64,000 nt of DNA from Phallusia mammillata. Taxonomy: Eukaryota; Chordata; Ascidiacea; Phlebobranchia; Ascidiidae. Both the position numbers and the translations under genes were made by a program. Of the stretch, positions 36,794 to 49,659 are shown one piece after another (within the stretch, counting starts at the first letter, position 1; each line of letters starts with the position of its first letter). The notes under the pieces are model-generated. The model had not been told where the DNA came from. It made no database searches and worked only from the letters and a program-made list of their open reading frames with translations. Location: assembly GCA_003260075.1 (NCBI GenBank), contig QLIY01000305.1:34245-98244 (forward strand), written 5' to 3'.

Positions 36794-39700
36794 ACTGAGA
36801 AAGTAGTTATAACAAACCTCACGCGGGAACGGTAGAATTAAAAGATCCCATATTCTACAGACAGCAATATTACATTTTTCACAACACCACGAACATACCA
36901 CAGTCATATCATCATCCCAGCACATAGATTTGGTTTCCACGTAATATCATGGCAACTTTATCGAGTTTGGACAAATAATATTCACAGCTATGTGAAAACA
37001 ATGCGTGGGACATAATAGATGGAAATGTGAATCACTTCATGAGTCCATCTATTGTTTGTAGGTGCGTTGGACTCCGATTATTAAAATGGAAAATGTTTTG
37101 ATTTAAAATTGCGCCAGCTGGGTTAGTCATGGTGGCAATTTATCCGCAGGGCATTTTTGCCATTTTTTGCCACCAGTGTTTAAAGATGCCAAATGGTTGC
37201 TCAAAATGCACAATCACTCCATACAACAGTGCATTTTGTTTTACCGTGTGTTTATGAAAACAGCTTATTTTAATGCAGTTATTTTCATTCGCTTCGTATT
37301 TTGTAACAATAAACTTTAGTTGAACATTAAATTTAAACTGTATCTTTATCCTGAAACAACTGCGGTTTCATCCCCAACAAGAAACGGTCACACATGCATA
37401 AGGCGGTATTCAAATCATTTTCGACGTCAAAGATATAGCCAAATATATATATTAGTTCATTACAAAACTGTTCCGAAATATTATCAATTGCATTTAACAA
37501 CAACACATTGGCATACCGCACCACAAACCCAAGCAAAACCATTACAAATATAAAAAGTCGCATAATATTCCCGCTGGACCCTATCTACACAGTGTTATCA
37601 GCATCGGTGATGATTTCCCGTACGTTAGCCCCTGAAACATAAACATTCCTGCAAGCTTCCAGAAACTGTGCTGACGCCCCTGATGGCCCGGGCTCATATC
37701 AATCAAGGCAGTGCGACGGAGAGGAAGCCTTCCAATTATTCAGAGTTTAAACGTAAACACCCCGACGGCTTGAGTCAACGTCTAGCACTAGCTGTTTAAC
37801 AGTTTTGAAGTAAAGTCGAAACACTTTATAAATGTCCGTAAATGATAAATGTATCCCGTTGCCAACAAGTGAACATAGGAACATCAATAATTATAACGAA
37901 TGCTTGAAGAAATTGTACAAAAGCTAAAGTCGACTTTTTTCTTATCACGCTTACAAATTTAATGGCTAAAAAATATTTTTCAGGTGTGGTTGAAATAAAC
38001 TCTGAAATTTCCTGCGTTCAGATAGACCATTACTTTTAGACTTTTACTAAGTGAACCATAAAATAAAGTATTTTTTTTCTCAAAGTACCTAATATTCTGC
38101 ACCACTGAATATGTTTTTGAAAAGTGTTAAAATTTAGGTCAGCCATTGAAAAAAGCATTCTGCGTCGATAAATTGTTTTCCAATTTCACATTACATAGAG
38201 AAGTAATGCTTTCCTAATAAGACTTCATATTGTACAAAACGGGATTGCAAGAACAATTGTAAACATGGTATTATTAAACTTACTGCGTCAGCTAACGGTT
38301 TTAAAATAATTCGTAATAATTTTACTTTCATATCGAGTACGCAAACAACGATTGCTTAAGGAGAATCGATACGCGAAGAGCGAATACCTTGACGTAAACC
38401 GCATCCACCTCGAGACAGACGATTCGCTGTGAGTCACCTCTAAATACGACCCAATTCTCAATACCCTTGTCCCAAATTTGGCCTTTTGACACCTTTTCGC
38501 CACTGCTAGATGAAATACGTGGGAGCAATACGGTAAACAATATCAACACATGGAAGCAATACTGCAAGTGTTGTTGTTTATGTATTTTTTTACTCATTTA
38601 ATAGGGAGATTTTTTTGTACCTTTTATCCCACGCTAAACTGTGTTTGTCTGAGATGATAAGCATGACGTGGCTACATTTTTCTGAGCATTAATTTTTTTA
38701 GGTTGTGACGCTTTTTATCATATTTAATTCGGGAAAATGACAGCGCGAATTACAAACAAATGTGAGCGATTCTTATGGAATTTTCCAAATCCCATATTAC
38801 ACAGTGTAAAATCCGCTTCGTAATTTCGAGTTCAAGGGCGTACGTCACGTGAACCACAGAGGAGCTGTTTTGTGGGTCTGGGAGGAAAGGCCATGACGTC
38901 ACAGCGGTTCATCAGAATTACGGAAGTTTGTCTTAATCCCAGTAACAACTTCCCAATATATATAGACAAGCCTTTGTTGATCACGGACTTTGCTCCCCCA
39001 CTTTTTCCTGTTTACATTAAAAATTCGCGCTCCCCGACTCACCTGCTGACAACTGGGAGGGGCTGGCCACCAGCAGGGGGCGAGCGGGTTGGCTCGGCGG
39101 GGGGGGGGTGACTGCTCTGGTGAAGAAGCTGATTGTTCCAATTTGTTTTCATTTGCTTCGTCGCCTGTCAAAAAGTAACCAATGTTAAGTTTTAATACGA
39201 TGTTTGGCCACACAGGAGTGGTTTGGCCAAACACAAAAGCAAATTTGAGGAGTTGAGGTTGTTTTATTGGTAACTTTTCAACTGAGTGACAAACAATCAA
39301 AGTAGTTATTGAAGTATGCATGTTTCAGAAACACTATTTACAGACTTTGGTGATAACTAGACTGATACTTTAAACTTGTTTGTCTTATCAAACGTTTCGG
39401 CCTATAGGCTACTGACAATAACCCAATTGCCGAAACGTAAAACAAAAGCCATATGTGCCAGCAATATTCTCAACAAGTTTGAGTGTTTTTTATGCTTGTG
39501 GTGTTTTTGGTGCGAAATTCAGCCACAACCTTTTGGACCAAGTTACAACAATTTGAAAAAGGTCCATTGTTTGTGGTGTAAAAGGTCGAATTGAACAATC
39601 GTTGCTTTTTAGTGGCATTTGGATTGGCCTCGATTCCAAAATTCGCGACCTTTTATCTGTTTCTGATCTTTGTTAATCCAATACACAGAAAACAAGTTTG

Positions 39701-40496
39701 ATGAATCGGCGGGCATCGAACTTCCCACCTTGCAAGCGGGAATAATCGATCAATGCATAAAATACGCCTGTTTCCCACCAAGCGACCTTGCGAACAAAGT
39801 ACACTGCAGTTCACTGGGAACTTGGTTTGATATTTTTTACATCGTTTTTGGCGGTCGGTTAAACGTGGAACTATTTGAACTGATTTGAACTCTAGCACGA
39901 GTAAATCGTACGACTGTATGTAACTGTGTATTAATTTAAAAAAATACCTGGGAGTTTTAACACAATACTTTTGATTTAATAGTACATCGGGTTGTTCAAA
40001 TGCGTCAAGTTGTTAAAAAAATTGTTTAAACAACGTTGGTGCAAAGTAATAACGTTGTTGAAGTTTAACACCGACGATAATTGTGAATCTCATACAAGAA
40101 AACTTAACGATTAAGTGGTCAATGATCTTTTGCCACATTCTCATTGCGCCATACTATCATAACGTCGCATTAGATAAGGACTTAGAGAGAACATGTTGGA
40201 CATTACTTTTGGTTGCATCGGTTTAACCCACCACTTATGTTGGTTAGCACCGCCTTGATACAAACTCTAAGCTAACTAATGACAACAAAACGGATCAATG
40301 AAGAGCGTCAAAATTTAGACAAAACAAAACATATCAGCTTACTTTCGTCATTTCGGGTATCATTACGTCGCGGGGACGTCACTTCGCCTTTCCATGCGTC
40401 CACGTCATTGCCTGATGACGTGTCCAGCTGTGGTGGGGAGTTGGAATCAGTTGGATCTGCAGTGGAGTTACTCACTTCCATACTAGCCGCGGGCAT
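30369..40496 (-). CDS. Ikaros-family zinc-finger transcription factor (ten coding exons)
   Basis: Coding order: 40496-40343, 39164-39043, 36359-36228, 35547-35380, 34864-34757, 32969-32551, 32044-31981, 31827-31660, 31388-31216, 31004-30369; about 714 residues. All junctions have GT/AG and agree in phase except exon 2 to exon 3, which is off by one as assembled. Finger 1 is in exon 3 (CEECGLIC...HIRSH). Fingers 2 and 3 are in exon 4 ([17 protein letters not shown], then a [10 protein letters not shown] finger). Finger 4 is in exon 5, of CCHC type (H-x3-C). Exon 6 has [10 protein letters not shown], a vertebrate Ikaros signature. The last exon carries the two dimerisation fingers: [21 protein letters not shown], and CNVCG...H-x5-H in [14 protein letters not shown]. 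Family members bind GGGAA-type DNA through fingers 1-4 in the nucleus. The start is the first ATG in exon 1; a 5' exon may precede it. Confidence 0.88.
31072..31115. repeat. Short direct repeat, 19 bp twice
   Basis: ACAAAGAATTGTATGTCAA occurs at 31072-31090 and again at 31097-31115, in the last intron of the Ikaros-family gene. It is a local slippage-type duplication. Confidence 0.8.
35591..35886. repeat. Tandem duplication (about 141 bp) split by a 10-base G run
   Basis: Copies at 35591-35731 and about 35742-35886 begin AATAAATTTGCACCGATGC and end ATTTATGGTTCT. They differ by a 4-base indel and a few substitutions. G10 lies at 35732-35741. Intronic, between fingers 1 and 2 of the Ikaros-family gene. 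Confidence 0.92.
36740..36789. repeat. Poly-G run, 50 bases
   Basis: A pure G homopolymer in intron 2 of the Ikaros-family gene, with no duplicated flank. Confidence 0.9.
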
Positions 40497-43262
40497 AACA
40501 ACGCCTTCTGTCAAGCAACAAAGCTAATTGTTTGGATTGTCGTTGCAACAATTCCCCCACTGTACACGTAACAATCACAATTAATGGCCGCGTTCGAGAT
40601 TTAGAAGCCTTGTTTCTCGTGTGATCGCAAGGCCCACTGCCGTACGCCATTTTGCATGCCCAGTGCTGTAGGCAGCTGGTTTGGGACATAAAATTGTGTC
40701 CGTATCGTTGACTTTTATTACTATTTTTTTGTACAATAAGTTTTTAACGTTTTCGTAAAATTTACAATACAACATGAAAGTTAATTTGTTAAAAAATAAT
40801 TTTGATACACTTTTAAAGCAAAAACTAATTTTCAAACATCAGTAAATAAATCCTCTTTGCTAAATACTTTACACAAAACAACCTTGTTTTTAATAAAAAA
40901 TATTTCGCATACAACGACTCATTTAGAAACACTTTCATCTAAGCAAGTTCAAAATATTAAACACCCAATCCTCACTAAGCTACCCGATAAACTCTGATGT
41001 TTTTGCCTATATAACTTTTCAGTCCCAAATTTTTAAACTAAATTTTTAATATATTAAACTCATTAAGCTCATATTTATCAGACTCTACCTTTTGTATGTA
41101 CCCTTTCTTTGATTCAATGTCTTATTATGTAAAATAACATTCGCCCCAGCATAATATACAATAACACATTTAACAGCTTTCCCACGAAACCGGTTAACCT
41201 CTAGATTCGAGTTCTTGCTACAAACAGTAGTTTGGAAGCCTGAAAACACCAGGCGAAGTTCCTGGTGCAAATTGCGCATGGCTCGTACGAAACGCCTGCG
41301 GACATTCAAAGGACACCACTTGCTCTCTTGCACCTGCGCTGGGACTTTTTAATTGTCTTTTGGTGTCCCACTTTTCCATACGTCTGAGGTAAGACCTTTA
41401 CTTTACCTGCGACAACACATCATGTACAGGCGATGTTCGATCCAACCAAAACACATGTTCACAAAACTAAAATTCTACCTTGACTCTTATAAGGTTATCA
41501 GTTGACATTAGATGTTTTATATTGTTTGTGGACGAAATAAACTTTCATCAGGTTTCACAAGAATGCCAAGTTCACTGCAGCCAAATGAAACGCGTTTTTT
41601 GACAAATTTGGTCAATTTGTAGCGGCTGTTTTTGAATTACGATCGAATAACAAACATATCACAGATGAACGTACAACGTGCGCTTGAGAACCCGCTTTAC
41701 AACGTTAAACTGACTGTTGATGTGTAATTTGGTACACAAATGTATGTGTTAACGATTACTATGATTGACTGTCCAAACCATTAATATAACTGCCGCTTCT
41801 CCGTAAGTGTGGATTTTATGGATTTTTCATCGAGTCTCTAGTTTTAACACAATCCTAGTTTTTGCTTCAAACGTGTTCTACGCATGAACCTGAAGTGCCA
41901 GTCGATTCGTTTGACTTAGAATGCTCAAATCAAATGCAAACGATGATTTGATTTAAATGCGATTCCACATGCAATCGCTGTGCCCACTGCCATCAAACGC
42001 TACTAGCTTTCAAAACATCGATTTCAGACAATAACATATCGTCAACATCGCAGCAATAGCCATATGAAGACTGTCTGTGCAATCCAAACTAACGCCTAGC
42101 TGTCTCCAAAAACGCAGCAGTTACCACAAACGGAAGGAAGCGATGTTTTGCGCAGCAGCAAAAACGCTCACATTTTCAATTGGACCTAACGTACGGGTAG
42201 GATATGGGTTAATTGACTGTTGCATTGACGGCAGAACTAATAATTCAACGTACGTTGTAGCAACTTTGCATATAAATCGATAGAAACATACTCTATGCGT
42301 AACACATCATCAGACTGCCGTTTTTGGGATTATATTTTCGGTTGCTGCTATATGGTTACGCTTCTTCTAATCTACAAATGCGTCAACGTTTGTCTTATGC
42401 TTAACAAGGGTTTGCCCCTTCTGTAGGGCGCTGAATGCGAGTTTAAGGCCAAATTTTCCCAAACCCATATTAGTCTTGCCACCCACCCCAAAACTCTGCA
42501 TTGAAATAATAAAGGTCTTTGGCACACTTTTACAAACATTAGACTCTAGACTTGCAAAATATTAATCAACAGCAACTATGAAATCGACTGCATCTGTTTA
42601 TGCATGGTTTATTGTAAGTAACTGCCCAAGAAGACATTTGTCTATTTTCGATTAGTAAGATATCGTTCGAGCAACTGCGTAAACCCAATAAACATGCTAA
42701 GAGCGAATCCTACAAAGTATACACTACATTATTGGATGACAAAGAATCGCCTGCATGATCAGTGTTTTGCAGCATAGCAAGATAAAACGCAATGTATTTG
42801 GTTCCTAATCATAATTATTGTTGAGTTTTCGCATCCACGGTGATCAACAGACACCACGGTGTGACAAATCATGGTTTCGCAACAACAAAAAATGCCACAA
42901 AACCTGGTGTAAATGGCTGCAGATGATATGACGAAAAACGCGCAAACGCTGACGAAGCTGTACTGCGTTTTCCTGTCGCATTTACGTGGAGAATTAAAAC
43001 CAAACGACGGCGATGCGACGCTGTCATCAAAACACAACCCGTCATGAGCCCAAAAAACTGGGCGTCCTGCAACGGTCTGTTAACAATAACAGTTGACGCT
43101 AAACAGTCTGCAGCACCAATAAAAAAGCATAACCATTGCAAAATATATTTTACTTAACTCCAACAGGTTGTATCTGACGTAAGATGCGACAGGGATGTTT
43201 GATTACGTCATGCAATAGTGACGTCACAGCTCGACGCAAAGCATTTGGTATCCAGCTCATTC
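40497..43262. other. 5' flank of the Ikaros-family gene; no further gene seen
   Basis: About 150 bases upstream of the start codon the minus strand carries CAAAATGGCG near 40650, which resembles a YY1 site and could mark the transcription start. A CRE octamer lies at 43219-43226. The rest is AT-rich, with overlapping short frames and no recognisable domain. Confidence 0.35.
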
Positions 43263-44054
43263 AGCAGTTTTATAAATCGTAAGCAAAGTTAAAACTTACC
43301 TTTAATAAAAACACAAATCGTCGGTAGTATGAGATAATGTTTTTTCCAAGGTATTTTCCAATCAAATTTGAATCCCAATAATTTAAGTAACCTCGTTTTA
43401 ACTTTGTTAGCATAAAGTTTTTGTTTAAAAAAGTTTTTTTCAAAGGGTACTAGCTGTTTAGATAAAACAAAACAAAATTGTAAAACTAAATATCATCCAA
43501 AAACATGTCATTTAAAACAAAAAACATTTAGCGGGCTTTAAACCCGAAACCTTTCACCTAAAATTAGTGGATGAAACCATAACTGCAAGTTACAAGTGCA
43601 TACCCCATAGCAAATTAATTCACTGACTCGTCTGCGTACAAATAAAAGCAGGGGGGGGGGGGAGCAGTTTTATAAACCGTAAGCAAAGTTTAAACTTACC
43701 TTTAATGAAAACACAAATCGTCGGTAGTATGAGATAATGTTTTTTCCAAGGTATTTTCCAATCAAATTTGAATCCCAATAATTAAAGTAACCTCTATTTG
43801 ATTTTGTTGGCATAAAGTTTTTGTTTAAAACAGTTTTTTTTCCCAAAGGATACTAGCTGTTTAGATAAAACAAAATAAAATGGTAAAACTAAATATCATC
43901 CAAAAACATGTCATTTAAAACAAAAAAACATTTAGCGGGCTTTAAACTCGAAACCTTTCACCTAAGATTAGTGGATGAAACCATAACTGCAAGTTACAAG
44001 TGCATATCCCATAGCAAATTAATTCACTGACTCGTCTGCGTACAAATAAAAGCA
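43263..44054. repeat. Tandem duplication (about 390 bp) split by a 12-base G run
   Basis: Copies at 43263-43650 and 43663-44054 begin AGCAGTTTTATAAA and end TACAAATAAAAGCA. It is the longest of the nine pairs. The copies differ by several substitutions and indels, at a level typical of two ascidian haplotypes. G12 lies at 43651-43662. Confidence 0.93.
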
Positions 44055-47000
44055 GCAACCTTTTCGCAACATCTGTTGCAGTTTGCTTTGTCGCGCCACC
44101 ATCTAACACGTTTGAGGTCTTTCGAAGAAAGCTAACTTTTCCCATCACGAATTCCCAGTTGGTTCCAAATATCTGCCCCTCGCTTTCCCGAAACCAATTG
44201 GCAGCAACACAATTCAATTGGTACTATTAGCGGTTTTGACGTGACATACGAAATATTGACGATTACCAAGCTAGGTGAGTGTTATTTGTTTTCTTGCACC
44301 CCGATCGCTTTGGGTGTTTTTAAACATTGACGGCGCCAGTAGAGGTAAAATACAAATTGCTCGGGTAAAACATTTGTGGTTAAATGTTGCGCAAAAATCA
44401 CTAGTTTCTCAGCGTAAATTCGTTTGGACAAAAATGTAGCGAAAACAATTGCGTTGTTAACATTTTGATTGAATCTTAAACCTTTTTTCATCCCCATGCT
44501 TTGTTAGGGTATCCAGAAAAATAAACAACGCGAAAGGTAAAACTTACAAACATGTAACATAAATACTATTAAAGTTAAGCTGCAAAAATGCTAATTATAA
44601 GCAACTTTGCAAATTCGAATAATCACCAGCCAACGGAAATATTGCATTTCGAAGTTTTTTTTGGAAAAAGGCTGAACTTGGTCTAAAAACTGTATGAACC
44701 GCTTTTCGACAATATTAGGGGGTTGTAAATGACATCTCTACCAGTTTAAAAAAGCTACAGCAATTACTACTGCGAATCACGGCAAAACATTGGTTTCAAA
44801 GCCATACTTTCTTAATAATTTTGTAGCATTCTACACACCATTGGCGTAAAACAAAAAACAACCTTATTTTCAATTTGAAACTGCAGCTGATACAAAACCT
44901 ATGGGAAATGAAAAATTACCGTTTACCACATCCATTCGTAACGAAAATATCCGTTTATCCTATTTTACGGATATTGTTATAAAGTTGCGCCTTCCTGTTA
45001 TCTATCATGGGAAGTTTACAGATTGCATGGGATAGGCCAAAACTGTATAGCTCTGCATACACAGCTATACCTTTTTTAAACTGTTTGGCTTTTGCAGTAA
45101 GCGTGCACATAAATAACTATGACTGACTGCTGATGTTACATTCAATTTCATTTGTACAGCGTGAATTTTAAACACAGTTATTTAAAATAGTTTAACCTTA
45201 ACTAGACGCTAGCCAAGAATGAAGGTAAAATCCTATACCGGGGCTTGAAACGTATGAGACTATACTGTTATACTACTTCAAAACTGCTGTCTGATAACTC
45301 AGAGTACTCAATCTTGGATAAATTGGAGTCATGCACAATGAAAAATTGTACCACACCTCATGCCTCGCACACAAAACACTATATTTGTGACTCCCTGGTT
45401 TAAAGTCAAATCCAGAGTGTCAAATAAACACCATGTAACTGCGAATTGCTGTAATTAGGCACCTGAAACACGCTATACTTTGGCCAGATTATGACCATTT
45501 ACCTATTTGTGGACAATATCTAACAGGTGACAGGCCAATCTAAGCTAACAACAACAATGACAAAAGGTTCTCGCCGCAATCTAAAGCTACGCTGAACTGA
45601 CGGGCTTTCAAAAAGTGCACCCAAAGCGTTTCTATATGTAAACAGTAGTTACGGCGGCGAGGCGTTTGAGCGCCTATGTTAACGACTGCACGGGAAATGT
45701 GGACAGAAAATTGAGACAAGATTAATGGGGGGTGACATTGTCGTGCAGTTTGTAATCAGGATATGATAGGATAGAGCCATGGAGAGCTCCCGAAAACCAA
45801 GGGTTGCGTAAAGGCACGAAAATTGATGGGCAACAAAGTTGGAACTGTATGTCGCCGATGGTAAAGTGGAATTTTCGTAGGCGGTGTCTAAAAGTTACGT
45901 AATGTTTTGGTTGCTGTTGGTTAACTAAGTACAGTCGACTATATAACTTTTAACTTTGTATTTCCTTTTTGTAATTTCTGCTAAAATAATTCGAATTTTG
46001 ATACACATATCAGTTGGGAAAAACTCTTTGATATTATTATGGCATAAAACTAGGCATTGGTTTATTTTCTTGTAGCAGACGTAGCCTACTCAAAACCCGC
46101 GCTGACAAGTCTTTCACTTAAAAGCTGCTCGTTTGTGGTGAAGAATAGCTGCATTCCAAATGCTAGGCATAACTATCGACTATTTGCCAAAAATAAAAAA
46201 TCATATTTCAAATATATTATGGTTTCTTTAATCTACACTCAATTACATTCGTGAAATTATACGACTTTCACACGCTGTGAACATCGCAAAATCTTAAAAC
46301 AAAATTATGCTTGCATCATTGGTTCACGTCAATGTGCCTGCAAACAGCCATTACCCGACGTAACCTCCACCGGAAATCATCGTTTGTGAATTAATACCCA
46401 TTCATTTGTTCAAACCTAAGGGAAAATTTCCACCAAATCATTCGCGGCTTTCCCCCCTTGACTATGACAACAACAATATCAAAACATTTTTTAAAATGTG
46501 TCAAAGGCTTCACACCCTAAGATACCGACATAAGCAATGTAACTTTACCGCAAATTATTTTAACTCATTTTGACCAAACTGCATGCCTTGGATGATATGC
46601 ATTGCAACGCTGACAACTGGCCACTCCCTATCACCACCAAGCAACCATTATTTCTTAACTGTGGAGTTCTGCCCATTAACCCTTACAATTTTCAGTTGAT
46701 CTCTAAACTCCATTCAAGCCACACATTGCATTGGATATGTTATAGTCTGTTTACACATCTGAAAATCATACGCCTGGGCTAAAGTTTTACTGCAAGTACA
46801 AGTTTCTGTTGCAACGCAAGATACGTTGACCTTACAATCTTGTACCACTATAGTGCTCTGCATTGTTACTGGGCTGTATTTAAACAGCAAAAATCTTCAA
46901 TTTGCATTCATACACTCCGGAAGGACTTTGCACATACTGCTAAGGTGTATAGCGTAGATCCGGCAAAGACGTAGGCACATTTAAATTCGTTTGGCGTAAC

Positions 47001-47684
47001 AATGCGCAGACGCAATTGACCTAGCGATTTCTTTTTTCGAAACACTGTACGTCAGTGTTTCTGGCAGAAAAAGGAATAAGACAAAATTTGCAAGAGGCGC
47101 ACAACTGCATGCCAATCTGTTTCTGAGAAAATTCAATCGACTATTGGCAAAAGAACTGATGTTAACCCAAGTCCCTAGAAAATGTTATTGCTATGTGGAA
47201 GAAACATAATTACAAGCAATAATAATTTTGCAAGCCCCCCATTTTCATTTCGTGCCGAAGTCGCGCTGTTTTTTTGTCAGACACACAAATCCGTTTCAAA
47301 ACTTTACCGGACAATTAAAAACTTTTTCAATGATAATAATCTACGAACTGTTTTTCAGTTACTTATAAGAACAAACTAATAATATATTCACAGTAATGTA
47401 ACACACAACTGTTAACAATTAACCTTGCAGCATTTGGGTGTAATACGAACCCACTATTTGACATTCGTATGGCATTACGGCCAGATTGACCCCTAAAGAT
47501 CTTGATATTTGTAAATACCCTTCGCAAAGCGGTCTTCCCTTCTTGACCCTTGACAACTTAATAGCGATTGGAAAGGGACAGAATTGCGTCACGATTTCAT
47601 GTGAAAGTGCAAAAACGTGCCTCATGTTTAAGAATTGCTCGAAAGCAACGTGTATGGCGAATACGCAGGGAATAAAGTTCACTT
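44055..47684. other. No gene seen
   Basis: AT-rich. Short frames occur on both strands but none with a recognisable domain or convincing splice context. Confidence 0.4.
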
Positions 47685-47896
47685 ATCGGGTGGCTTCGCA
47701 GAAAATAAAGCAATACTTTTATTGAAAGCTCAATGGTAGGATATAAGTCAGGGAATGGCAAGTTTTGTACTTAGTTTATTCGCGGGGGGGGGGGGATCGG
47801 GTGGCTTCGCAGAAAATAAAGCAATTACTTTTATTGAAAGATCAATGGCAGGATATAAGTCAGGGAATGGCAAGTTTTGTACTTAGTTTATTCGCG
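47685..47896. repeat. Tandem duplication (about 100 bp) split by a 12-base G run
   Basis: Copies begin ATCGGGTGGCTTCGCAG at 47685 and 47796 and end TAGTTTATTCGCG. They differ by a few substitutions and one inserted T. G12 lies at 47784-47795. Confidence 0.9.
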
Positions 47897-49608
47897 GTTT
47901 GTGTAACATTTTTCGTTGCGGTTTGTGGTAAAGATTACTGGAGGCAATGAGCAAATTAAACGACATACAACTATGGGTCACACTTTGTAAATTTAGTAAT
48001 ATAATTGCTGTTGATTTATTGGTGCTTAAGGTGTCCTTATTCCCCATTTGTCAGATTTTATCAATTAATTCGGACAAACAGTACCTGCGCTAGTTGACGT
48101 AATAGTGGAATGTGAAATATTTTTATGACGAAAAAGCCCTTTCGGAATTAATGACGATCTATTTTATTAAACGTGTTGAAATATCGCAAATTTCTGCTCG
48201 GTTATTAAAAAAACTTCGAAAATAACTTTTTAAGGGACAAAAATTAAATTTCCAAATGTAGAAAATTGGGCCGAATAGATCACTTAAGCCCGGAGAATCG
48301 TGCTGGAAACTAACTAGACGCTGATTTAGAAAGTGCTTTCTTCCACGAAGAGGGTCGTTAAAAGCATGGGGTGATAGCATGGCACAAATCTGGCACATAA
48401 TGGCGTTTACTAGGATACCGGGAAAGGGAAAAAGCGGCATTAAGTTCTGTCACGCGAGCATCAAGCGAGTGGAAATGTGCTGCCAGAGCCAAGTTACACG
48501 AAATTCCCCCTGCTCTATTGCTTCAGTGGAATTGCTGAGTCATGGCGACGCACTAAACACGCCCTGCTGAATAATTGTTTCCGTCATTGACCTTTCACCT
48601 AAGTTAAGTCAGTTTGGTCGGTGTTTCTGTCGTTTGTTTCGCTCAAAGATAAGAATAAACAACATACAAAACAACCCATTGTCAATGGAAACAATCAATA
48701 CAAGACGAACTATTAATAATTCTCGGAGATTAGGTTTTTAACTCTAAAGCGGTCGAAAGTTCAACGGTCACGAAAAGTTATTTTTTATTCTCTGGTGTGC
48801 TGTACAAAAATCCTGAATCAAAACCTTAAAGGAACTGATTGCAACTTTAAATATGTGGCCGTAATAATAATGATAATACTACTTGTCAAACGTCTCGAAA
48901 TTCACTGCTGCTTTAATTAGTGTAATAAATGCAAACCATTGCCAAATAACGCATTTTGGTATTTGCTACAACTATTGAAGGCCACAACCAATGTTTAAGC
49001 TTTGTGGGCATTTGCTAAATGTATGAGACACCTAACTGTAAAAATGAAATGTATGTTTGCTTTTAAGGAGCCTTCCTGACTTGATTGTTATACAATTAAA
49101 ACAAAAATCCTTTCATTCAAACTATAAAGTTTATGGCCACCTATTTACAACAAATTTGAATATTTATCTCATTGCAAAAAGGTAATCTTGCTGTCGTTCT
49201 GTCTGGGCTGTCTACTCTTTAATACAACTTTAAACTAAGATCGCATTTACATTTATGAACAGTGTAACCAAACAATACTATTTCGCCACATTTTAGTCAA
49301 ACAAATGCCACCATCATTCGCAAAAAGGTCAAGTTCAACCTCCTTTCCAGCTTTCGAAAACGCTACTCCAAATTGTTGCGGGCGTGGAGCAATGCTTTAA
49401 CCTTTAACTAGAACCGGTGCGCAGGTTCGCCGCGGCTTGACCTCGGGGTTCGGGAATTGTGCAACCGGCATTGTAGGTGAAAAAATGCGCGCGTAATTTG
49501 ACGAGGAGTGAGTTACGATGTTAAGGTGGCAAGAGGTTGGTTTACAGTCGCCCCGGGAGCGACATTTGGGAAAAGGAACGACTTGATTTCGCACGGCTCC
49601 GAGCCATT

Positions 49609-49609
<1 letters not shown>
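47897..49609. other. No gene seen
   Basis: No supported coding, RNA or mobile-element feature on either strand. Confidence 0.4.

Positions 49610-49658
<49 letters not shown>
49610..49658. repeat. Poly-G run, 49 bases
   Basis: A pure G homopolymer with unrelated flanks. Confidence 0.9.

Positions 49659-49659
<1 letters not shown>

Noticed and set aside
38388-38502. Possible extra exon of the Ikaros-family gene (reads [20 protein letters not shown])
   Set aside because: It has an acceptor and donor, but its start phase needs a donor in phase 2 and it ends in phase 0, so it fits neither exon 2 nor the finger-1 exon as assembled. It remains possible if the exon 2 run length is wrong in another way.
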